Shown here one piece after another: positions 1 to 10,600 of a stretch of DNA of 12,211 bases. Both the position numbers and the translations under genes were made by a program. Each line of letters begins with the position of its first letter. Position 1 is the first letter of the stretch. This stretch comes from Acanthamoeba sp. SK_2022b (lineage: Eukaryota > Discosea > Longamoebia > Acanthamoebidae). The notes below the pieces were generated by a model. The model saw only the letters and a program-made list of their open reading frames with translations, was not told where the DNA came from and ran no database searches. The DNA is taken from assembly GCA_027943245.1 (NCBI GenBank), contig JANDJZ010000582.1:1-12211 (forward strand). The letters run 5' to 3'.

Positions 1-1602
1 TCGCCAAGCCGCTCGCCATCGTCGTCGCCGAGCCCGTCGGGTTCCAACTCGCCATCGGCTTCTCCTTCGTCGTCATCGTCGCCGTCTGCGTCGCCGTCGT
101 CCAGCTCGTCGCCGTCGGCGTCGTCGAGTGCGTCACCGTCGCGCACGGCGAGCCCGTCGCCGACTGCGTCTCCGAGCGCGTCATCATCGTCGAGCAGTTC
201 GCCATCGACGAGCGCGAGCGCGTCGCCATCAGCCAGCTCGTCGGCATCGAACTCGCCGTCGCCCACATCGTCGGCCAGCAGCTCGCGCACAGCCACTCCG
301 ACGGCGTCGGTCTCTCCTTCGCCATCGTCGTCGGCATCAGCTTCGCCCACAGGTTCTGCTTCGGCGTCGTCCAGTCCTTCGACGAGCGCATCGCCGTCGT
401 CATCGGCCTCGCCGTCAAGGTCGCCCTCGCCCACGGGGTCAGCCTCGTCATCGCCCTCGCCGTCGCAATCGCCCTCGTCGTCGGCCACTGCGTCGCCGTC
501 GAGCACGAGCTCGCCCTCATCCTCGGCCAGCTCGTCGCCAAGCCGCTCGCCATCGTCTTCGCCGAGCCCGTCAGGTTCCAACTCGCCGTCGGCTTCTCCG
601 TCGTCGTCATCGTCGCCGTCGTCCTCCCCGTCATCCAGCTCGTCGCCGTCGGCGTCGTCGAGTGCGTCACCGTCGCGCACGGCGAGCCCGTCGCCGACTG
701 CATCTCCGAGCGCGTCATCATCGTCGAGCAGTTCGCCATCGACGAGCGCGAGCGCGTCGCCATCAGCCAGCTCGTCGGCATCGAACTCGCCGTCGCCCAC
801 ATCGTCGGCCAGCAGCTCGCGCACAGCCACTCCGACGGCGTCGGTCTCTCCTTCGCCATCGTCGTCGGCATCAGCTTCGCCCACAGGTTCTGCTTCGGCG
901 TCGTCCAGTCCTTCGACGAGCGCATCGCCGTCGTCATCGGCCTCGCCGTCAAGGTCGCCCTCGCCCACGGGGTCAGCCTCGTCATCGCCCTCGCCGTCGC
1001 AATCGCCCTCGTCGTCGGCCACTGCGTCGCCGTCGAGCACGAGCTCGCCCTCATCCTCGGCCAGCTCGTCGCCAAGCCGCTCGCCATCGTCGTCGCCGAG
1101 CCCGTCGGGTTCCAACTCGCCATCGGCTTCTCCTTCGTCGTCATCGTCGCCGTCTGCGTCGCCGTCGTCCAGCTCGTCGCCGTCGGCGTCGTCGAGTGCG
1201 TCACCGTCGCGCACGGCGAGCCCGTCGCCGACTGCGTCTCCGAGCGCGTCATCATCGTCGAGTGCTTCGCCATCGACGAGCGCAAGTGCATCGCCATCAG
1301 CCAGCTCGTCGGCATCGAACTCGCCGTCGCCCACATCATCGGCCAGCAGCTCGCGCACAGCCACTCCGACGCCGTCGGTCTCTCCTTCGCCGTCGTCGTC
1401 GGCGTCAGCGTCGCCCACAGGTTCTGCTTCGGCGTCGTCCAGTCCTTCGACGAGCGCATCGCCATCGTCGTCGGCCTCGCCGTCAAGGTCGCCCTCGCCT
1501 ACCGGATCGGCCTCGTCATCGCCGTCGCCGTCGCAATCGCCCTCGTCGTCGGCCACTGCGTCGCCATCGAGCTCGAGCTCGCCTTCATCGTCTGCGTCGG
1601 CC
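1..1602 (+). repeat. Family I short units: three tandem 534-bp coding repeats
   Basis: The landmark tcgccaagccgctcgcc recurs at 1, 535 and 1069, with a tcgccgagccgc variant at 1603, giving an exact 534-bp (178-codon) period. Each unit encodes the ordered landmarks SPSRSPSSSPSPSGSNSPS, SPSRTASPSPTASPS, SASNSPSPT, SASASPTGSAS and SATASPSS. Units 1 and 2 appear identical over their last 366 bases (169-534 versus 703-1068). Units 1 and 3 appear identical over their first 194 bases. The array enters from outside the window, so the copy number is a minimum. The phase of the unit boundary is arbitrary. Confidence 0.9.
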
Positions 1603-4600
1603 TCGCCGAGCCGCTCGCCGTCGCCGTCGCCGAGCCCGTCAAGTTCCAACTCGCCATCGGCTTCTCCGTCGTCGTCATCGTCGCCGTCGGCCTCGCCGTC
1701 ATCCAGCTCTTCTCCGTCGGCGTCGTCGAGTGCATCGCCGTCACGCACGGCAAGCCCGTCGCCGACATCATCTCCGAGCGCGTCGTCATCAGCGAGTGCT
1801 TCGCCATCGACGAGCGCGAGCGCATCGCCATCAGCCAGCTCGTCAGCGTCGAACTCGCCGTCACCCACAGCGTCGGCCAGCAGCTCGCGGTCAGCCACTC
1901 CGACGCCATCAGTCTCGCCTTCACCTTCGTCGTCGGCGTCAGCTTCGCCCACAGGATCAGCTTCGGCATCGGCGACTCCGTCGACGAGCTCATCGCCGTC
2001 GTCGTCGGCCTCGCCTTCAACATCGCCCTCGCCCACCGGATCGGCCTCGTCATCGCCCTCGCCGTCGCAATCGCCCTCGTCATCGGCCACTGCGTCGCCG
2101 TCGGGCACGAGCTCGCCCTCGTCGTCGGCCAGCTCGTCGCCATCGAGGTCTGCGACATCGTCGCCTTCGGCGTCATCATCGAGCACGCCCAGCGCATCGC
2201 CGTCGAGCTCCACATCGGGCTCGCCGTCGCCGTCGTCGAGCTCGTCGCCTTCGAGCACGCCGAGCGCGTCAGCATCAGCCACATCGTCGTCGTCTCCGTC
2301 TGTGTCTCGCTCGCCGTCGCCATCGTCGTCGTCGAGCCCATCGCCGACTGGATCGGCCTCCTCGTCCCCGTCGTCATCTGCCTCGGCCTCGCCGAGCCGC
2401 TCGCCATCGCCCTCGCCGAGCCCGTCGGGTTCCAACTCGCCATCGGCCTCTCCGTCGTCCAGCTCGTCGCCATCGGCGTCGTCGAGTGCGTCACCGTCAC
2501 GCACGGCAACCCCGTCGCCGACTGCATCTCCGAGCGCGTCGTCATCGGCGAGCAGTTCGCCATCGACCAGCGCAAGCGCGTCGCCATCAGCCAGCTCGTC
2601 GGCGTCGAACTCGCCTTCACCTTCCGCGTCGGCCAGCAGCTCGAGGTCAGCCACTCCGACGCCGTCTGCCTCGCCATCGCCATCGTCGTCGGCGTCAGCA
2701 TCGCCCACAGGATCTGCTTCGGCTTCAGCGACTCCGTCGACGAGCTCATCGCCATCGTCGTCGGCCTCGCCGTCAACATCGCCCTCGCCCACCGGGTCGG
2801 CCTCGTCATCGCCGTCGCCCTCGCAATCGCCCTCGTCGTCTGCCACTGCATCTCCGTCGAGCACGAGCTCGCCCTCATCATCAGCCAGCTCGTCGCCGTC
2901 AAGGTCGGCATCATCGTCGCCGTCGGCCTCGTCGTCGAGCACACCGAGCGCGTCGCCGTCGAGCTCCACATCGGGCTCGCCGTCGCCGTCGTCGAGCGCG
3001 TCGCCTTCGAGCACGCCGAGCGCGTCGGCGTCAGCCACGTCGTCGTCGTCTCCGTCTGTGTCTCGCTCCCCGTCGCCATCGTCGTCGTCGAGCCCGTCGC
3101 CGACAGGATCGGCCTCATCGTCGCCGTCGTCGTCTGCCTCGGCCTCGCCAAGCCGCTCGCCCTCGCCTTCGCCGAGCCCGTCGGGATCCAACTCGCCGTC
3201 GGCTTCTCCGTCGTCTTCAACGTCGCCGTCGGCCTCGCCGTCATCCAGCTCGTCGCCATCGGCGTCGTCGAGTGCGTCACCGTCACGCACGGCGAGCCCG
3301 TCGCCGACGGCATCCCCGAGCGCGTCGTCAACGTCAAGCAGTTCGCCATCGACGAGCGCAAGCGCATCGCCATCAGCCAGCTCGTCGGCATCGAACTCGC
3401 CGTCGCCCACAGCGTCGGCCAGCAGCTCGAGGTCAGCCACTCCGACGCCGTCTGCCTCGCCTTCGCCGTCGTCGTCGGCGTCTGCGTCGCCAACAGGTTC
3501 GGCATCGGCGTCGTCCACTCCTTCGACGAGCTCATCGCCGTCGTCGTCGGCCTCGCCGTCAACGTCACCGTCGCCCACCGGATCGGCCTCGTCATCGCCG
3601 TCGCCCTCGCGATCGCCCTCGTCGTCGGCCACTGCGTCGCCGTCGAGCACAAGCTCGCCATCGTCGTCGGCCAGCTCGTCTCCATCGAGGTCGGCATCAT
3701 CGTCGCCTTCGGCGTCGCCATCAAGCACGCCGAGCGCGTCGCCGTCGAGCTCCACGTCGGGCTCACCGTCTCCGTCGTCGAGCGCGTCGCCTTCGAGCAC
3801 GCCGAGCGCGTCAGCATCAGCGACGTCGTCGTCGTCTCCGTCTGTGTCCCGCTCGCCGTCGCCATCGTCGTCGTCGAGCCCATCGCCGACTGGATCGGCC
3901 TCAGCGTCGCCGTCGCCGTCTGCCTCGGCCTCGCCAAGCCGCTCGCCATCGCCGTCGCCGAGCCCGTCGGGTTCGAACTCGCCGTCGGCTTCTCCGTCGT
4001 CCTCATCGTCGCCGTCGTCCTCGCCCTCATCCAGCTCGTCGCCGTCAGCGTCGTCGAGTGCGTCACCGTCACGCACTGCGAGTCCGTCTCCGACTACCTC
4101 CCCGAGCGCGTCGTCATCGGCGAGCAGTTCGCCATCGACGAGCGCGAGCGCATCGCCATCAGCCAGCTCGTCGGCATCGAACTCGCCGTCGCCCACAGCG
4201 TCGGCCAGCAGCTCGCGGTCAGCCACACCGACGGCGTCAGTCTCGCCTTCGCCGTCGTCGTCGGCGTCAGCTTCGCCCACAGGATCAGCCTCGGCGTCGG
4301 CCACTCCGTCGACGAGCTCATCGCCGTCGTCGTCGGCCTCGCCGTCAAAATCGCCCTCGCCCACCGGGTCGGCCTCGTCATCGCCCTCGCCCTCGCCGTC
4401 GTCCTCATCGTCTGCAACTGCATCGCCGTCGAGCACAAACTCGCCATCGTCGTCGGCCAGCTCGTCGCCGTCGAGGTCGGCATCATCGTCGCCGTCGGCT
4501 TCATCATCGAGCACGCCCAGCGCGTCGCCGTCGAGCTCCACGTCGGGCTCGCCATCGCCGTCGTCGAGCGCGTCGCCTTCGAGCACGCCAAGCGCGTCGG

Positions 4601-7600
4601 CGTCAGCCACGTCGTCGTCGTCTCCGTCTGTGTCCCGCTCGCCGTCGCCATCGTCGTCGTCGAGCCCATCGCCGACAGGGTCGGCCTCATCGTCCCCGTC
4701 GTCGTCTGCCTCGGCCTCGCCAAGCCGCTCGCCCTCGCCTTCGCCGAGCCCGTCGGGTTCTAACTCGCCATCGGCTTCTCCGTCGTCCTCATCGTCGCCG
4801 TCGTCCTCGCCGTCGTCAAGCGCATCGCCAACGGCTTCCGCATCTCGTTCCCCGTCGCCCTCGGCCAGTGGAAGCGCATCAAGCACGCCATCGGCATCTG
4901 CCTCAGTATCAAACAGCAGATCGCCTTCTCCGACCAGCTCGAGCTCAGCCAGCTCGTCGCCGTCGAGGTCGCCGTCGTCGTCGCCGTCGCCATCGTCGTC
5001 GAGCTCAGCCAGCGCGTCGCCGTCGAGCTCCGCATCACCGACGCGGTCGCCATCGTCGACAGCCTCGCCGTCGAGCACGCCAAGCGCTTCAGCGTCGGCC
5101 ACTTCGTCGGCATCGGCATCAGCATCTAGGTCGCCGTCGCAATCGCCATCGTCGAGCGCGTCGCCCACTGGGTCGGCCTCACCGTCGGCGTCAAGCACGC
5201 CTTCGGCCTCTGCCTCAGCATCAGCAAGCCGATCGCCGTCCCCTACCAGCTCATCGTCGGCTTCCGCATCGCCGTCTGGTTCTCCGTCGCGTTCGTCGTC
5301 GCCGTCAGCCTCGCCATCAGCCAGCTCGTCGCCGTCGTCATCGTCGAGCGCGTCACCGTCACGCACTGCGAGCCCGTCTCCGTCGTCATCGTCGAGCGCG
5401 TCACCATCGGCCAGTGTTTCTCCATCGACGAGCGCAAGCGCATCGCCATCTGCCAGCTCGTCGGCGTCGAACTCGCCGTCGCCCACAGCATCGGCCAGCA
5501 GCTCGCGGTCAGCCACACCGACGCCTTCTGCCTCGCCATCGCCGTCATCTTCAGCGTCGGCTTCGCCCACAGGGTCAGCTTCGGCGTCGGCGACTCCCTC
5601 GACAAGCGTGTCGCCATCGTCGTCGGCGTCAGCATCGGCATCGGCCACGGCGTCGGCCTCGCCTTCGACCACGGCGTCATCATCGCCCAGCTTGTCGCCA
5701 TCGCCCTCAGCATCGGCAAGCGCGTCGAGCTCAGTGTCGCCCTCGCCGACTGCCTCCTCCACGCCGTCAGCCTCGCCGTCGGCAAGCTCGTCGCCATCGT
5801 CGAGCAGCTCGCCATCGAGCTCATCCAGCTCGTCTCCGTCGAGGTCGCCGTCGTCGTCGCCGTCGCCATCGTCGTCGAGCTCAGCCAGCGCGTCACCGTC
5901 GAGCTCCGCATCGGCGTCGCGTTCGCCATCGTCAACGGCCTCGCCGTCGAGCACGCCAAGCGCTTCAGCGTCGGCCACTTCGTCGGCATCGGCATCAGCA
6001 TCTAGGTCGCCATCGCAATCGCCGTCGTCGAGCGCGTCGCCCACAGGATCGGCCTCACCATCGGCATCGAGCACGCCTTCGGCCTCTGCCTCGGCGTCAG
6101 CAAGCCGATCGCCGTCTCCGAGCAGTTCATCGTCGGCTTCCGCATCGCCCTCTGGTTCTCCGTCGCGTTCGTCGTCGCCGTCAGCCTCGCCATCAGCCAG
6201 CTCGTCGCCGTCGTCATCGTCGAGTGCGTCACCGTCACGCACTGCGAGCCCGTCTCCGTCGTCATCGTCGAGCACGTCACCATCGGCGAGTGTATCTCCA
6301 TCGACGAGCGCAAGCGCGTCGCCATCAGCCAGCTCAACGGCGTCAAACTCGCCGTCGCCCTCAGCGTCTGCCAGCAGCTCGCGGTCGCCCTCTGCTTCGC
6401 CCTCTGCCTCGCCATCGCCCTCGTCTTCAGCATCGGCGTCAGCGTCGGCATCGGCGTCGACCACCGCGTCGCCCTCATCCACAGCCACGCCATCAGCGTC
6501 GCCGACCATGTCTCCATCGCCATCAGCGTCAGCCAGCTCGTCGAGCTCAGTGTCGCCCTCGTCGACAGTGTCCTCCACGCCGACCAACTCACCGTCAGCA
6601 TCACCGTCGCCCTCAGCATCGTCTTCAAGCTCGCCAAGCACGACACCGTCGATCTCCGTGTCAGCCTCGCCCTCGCCATCATCGACCGCGTCGGCCTCGT
6701 CGACCGCGTCGGCCACAGCCTCGTCATCGAGCACGCCAAGCGCTTCTCCGTCGGCCACCTCGTCGCCTTCGAGCTCATCATCTCGCTCGCCCACGCCGTC
6801 GTCCTCGGCAAGCGCGTCGCCGTCTGGATCGGCCTCACCGTCATCATCGCGCTCGCCGTCGGCCTCGCCGTCGCCAAGCTCGTCGCCGTCCAGGTCGCCA
6901 TCTGCTTCTCCGTCGCCTTCATCGTCGGCATCGGCCTCGCCATCGGCCTCTGTCACGCCATCGCCGAGTGCGAGCGCGTCGCCGTCGGCCACCTCGTCGC
7001 CTTCCAACTCACAATCGCCGTCAGCATCGGCCAGCAGCTCACGGTCGCCCAGTGCGTCGCCCTCATCATCGACCTCGCCCTCGTCGTCGCCGTCGGCAAC
7101 TGCCTCACCATCAAGCTCGAGCACTGCCTCGCCCTCAGGCAGCTCGTCGCCGTCGAGGTCACCGTCGTCATCGGCCTCGCCATCGTCGTCGAGCTCGCCC
7201 AGCGTGTCACCATCGAACTCGGCATCAGCCTCGCCATCGCCATCGTCGACGCCGACGCCGTCGATCAGCGCGAGCGCGTCGCCATCGTCGAGCTCATCGC
7301 CGTCGACTTCGCCGTCAGCCTCTGCTTCTCGCTCAAGCTCGCCGAGCGCCAGCGCCAGCTCCAGCGCATCGCCTTCCGGTTCGAGGTCGCCCTCGCCCTC
7401 AGCGTCGGCCTCTCCCACAGGGTCAGCTTCTGCGTCGGCTTCGCCATCGGCAAGCATGTCGCCATCGTCATCTGCGTCGGCATCGGCATCGGCCACCTCG
7501 TCGCCCTCGCCATCGACGACACCGTCAGCGTCGCCGAGCGTGTCTCCGTCGCCGTCAGCGTCGGCGAGCGCGTCGAGCTCGCCCTCTGTCAGCCCGTCGC

Positions 7601-10600
7601 CGTCGACATCTCCATCTGTCACGCCGTCGGCAACTGCCTCGCCATCAAGCTCGAGCACTGCTTCGCCCTCAGGCAGCTCGTCGCCGTCGAGGTCACCGTC
7701 ATCATCGGCCTCTCCATCGTCGTCGAGCTCGCCCAGCGTGTCGCCGTCCAACTCGGCATCAGCCTCGCCATCGCCATCGTCGACGCCAACGCCATCGATC
7801 AGCGCCAGCGCGTCACCATCGTCGAGCTCATCGCCGTCGGCCTCGCCGTCGGCGTCTGCTTCTCGCTCAAGCTCGCCCAGCGCGAGCGCCAGCTCCAGCG
7901 CATCGCCGTCCGGTTCGAGGTCGCCTTCGCCCTCAGCGTCGGCCTCTCCCACAGGGTCAGCTTCTGCATCGGCTTCGCCCTCGTCGAGCACGTCGCCATC
8001 GTCGTCAGCGTCGGCATCGGCATCGGCCACCTCGTCGCCCTCACCATCGACGACACCGTCAGCGTCGCCGAGCGTGTCTCCGTCGCCATCAGCGTCGGCG
8101 AGCGCGTCGAGCTCGCCCTCTGTCAGCCCGTCGCCGTCGACGTCGCCATCTGTCACGCCGTCGGCAACTGCCTCGCCATCGAGCTCGAGCACTGCCTCGC
8201 CCTCAGGCAGCTCGTCGCCGTCGAGGTCACCGTCGTCATCGGCCTCGCCATCGTCGTCGAGCTCGCCCAGCGTATCGCCGTCGAACTCGGCATCAGCCTC
8301 GCCATCGCCATCGTCGACCTCCACGCCGTCGATCAGCGCGAGCGCGTCGCCATCGTCGAGCTCATCGCCGTCGGCCTCGCCGTCAGCCTCTGCTTCTCAT
8401 TCAAGCTCGCCGAGCGCCAGCGCCAGCTCCAGCGCATCGCCTTCCGGTTCGAGGTCGCCCTCGCCCTCAGCGTCGGCCTCTCCCACAGGGTCAGCTTCTG
8501 CGTCGGCTTCGCCATCGGCAAGCATGTCGCCATCGTCATCTGCGTCGGCATCGGCATCGGCCACCTCGTCGCCCTCGCCATCGACGACACCGTCAGCGTC
8601 GGCGAGCGTGTCTCCGTCGCCATCAGCGTCGGCGAGCGCGTCGAGCTCGCCCTCTGTCAGCCCGTCGCCATCGACGTCGCCATCTGTCACGCCGTCGGCA
8701 ACTGCCTCGCCATCGAGCTCGAGCACTGCCTCGCCCTCAGGCAGCTCGTCGCCGTCGAGGTCACCGTCGTCATCGGCCTCGCCATCGTCGTCGAGCTCGC
8801 CCAGCGTGTCGCCATCGAACTCGGCATCAGCCTCGCCATCGCCATCGTCGACGCCGACGCCGTCGATCAGCGCGAGCGCGTCGCCATCGTCGAGCTCATC
8901 GCCGTCGGCCTCGCCGTCAGCCTCTGCTTCTCGCTCAAGCTCGCCGAGCGCGAGCGCCAGCTCCAGCGCATCGCCGTCCGGTTCGAGGTCGCCTTCGCCC
9001 TCAGCGTCGGCCTCTCCCACAGGGTCAGCTTCAGCATCGGCTTCGCCATCGGCAAGCATGTCGCCATCGTCATCTGCGTCGGCATCGGCATCGGCCACCT
9101 CGTCGCCCTCGCCGTCGACGACACCGTCAGCGTCGCCGAGCGTGTCTCCGTCGCCATCAGCGTCGGCGAGCGCGTCGAGCTCGCCCTCTGTCAGCCCGTC
9201 GCCATCGACGTCGCCATCTGTCACGCCGTCGGCAACTGCCTCGCCATCGAGCTCGAGCACTGCTTCACCCTCAGGCAGCTCGTCGCCGTCGAGGTCACCG
9301 TCGTCATCGGCCTCGCCATCGTCGTCGAGCTCGCCCAGCGTGTCGCCGTCCAACTCAGCATCAGCCTCGCCATCGCCATCTTCGACGCCAACGCCGTCGA
9401 TCAGCGCGAGCGCATCACCGTCGTCGAGCTCATCGCCGTCGGCCTCGCCGTCGGCGTCTGCTTCTCGCTCAAGCTCGCCCAGCGCGAGCGCGAGCGCGAG
9501 CGCGTCGCCTTCCGGTTCGAGGTCGCCTTCGCCCTCAGCGTCGGCCTCTCCCACAGGGTCAGCTTCAGCGTCGGCTTCGCCCTCGTCGAGCACGTCGCCG
9601 TCGTCGTCAGCGTCGGCATCGGCATCGGCCACCGCGTCGCCCTCGCCATCGACGACACCGTCAGCGTCGGCGAGCGTGTCTCCGTCGCCATCAGCGTCGG
9701 CGAGCGCGTCGAGCTCACCGTCTGTCAGCCCGTCGCCATCGACGTCGCCATCTGTCACGCCGTCGGCAACTGCCTCGCCATCGAGCTCGAGCACTGCCTC
9801 GCCCTCAGGCAGCTCGTCGCCGTCAAGGTCGCCGTCGTCATCGCCCTCGCCATCGTCGTCGAGCTCGCCCAGCGTATCGCCGTCCAACTCAGCATCAGTC
9901 TCACCATCGCCATCGTCGACCTCCACGCCGTCGATCAGCGCGAGCGCGTCGCCATCGTCGAGCTCATCGCCGTCGGCCTCGCCGTCGGCGTCTGCTTCTC
10001 ATTCAAGCTCGCCCAGCGCGAGCGCGAGCGCGAGCGTGTCGCCTTCCGGTTCGAGGTCGCCTTCGCCCTCAGCGTCGGCCTCTCCCACAGGGTCAGCTTC
10101 TGTATCAGCTTCACCGTCGTCAAGCACGTCGCCATCGTCGTCAGCGTCGGCATCGGCATCGGTCACTGCATCGCCCTCACCATCGACCACGGCGTCAGCG
10201 TCGCCGAGCGTATCTCCGTCGCCGTCAGCGTCGGCAAGCGCGTCGAGCTCAGTCTCGCCATCGTCGACGGCCTCCACCACCCCGACCAAATCACCGTCGG
10301 CGACAGCGTCCCCGTCGAGCTCAACCTCGCCCAGCAGCAGCGCCAGCGCCAGCGCTTCTGTGTCAGCGGCTGCATCGACATCGCCAACAGCCTCGCCATC
10401 TGTCACTGGCTCACCCTCAGCGTCTGTCTCGCCATCTTCGACATCCTCCCCGTCGGCGTCCTCGAGCATATCACCAACCGCCTCAAGTTCGCCTTCGCGG
10501 TCGGCCTCGGCGACTGCGACGCCCTCGAAGTCCCCAAGCTCTTCGCCCACATCGAGTCCTTCGGCGTCCATTACCCGAACCCCAAGCGCCTCTGCTTCAG

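Noticed and set aside
2302..2304. GTG at 2302 as the start of the Ser-rich protein
   Set aside because: The same frame is open and repeat-encoding all the way upstream to base 1, so this is an internal Val within an SVSRSPS segment.
5125..5130. The tctagg at 5125-5130 (and again at 6001) as in-frame stops
   Set aside because: TAG there is in frame 3; frame 1 reads tct-agg, Ser-Arg, so the coding frame is intact.
1499..8623. Minus-strand Thr/Met/Ala-rich reading frames (1499-4072, 4094-4723, 5243-6001, 6002-6943 and similar)
   Set aside because: They are the complement of TCG/CCG/GCA codons, are broken repeatedly by stops, and change residue at each sense wobble difference. No unique domain is seen.
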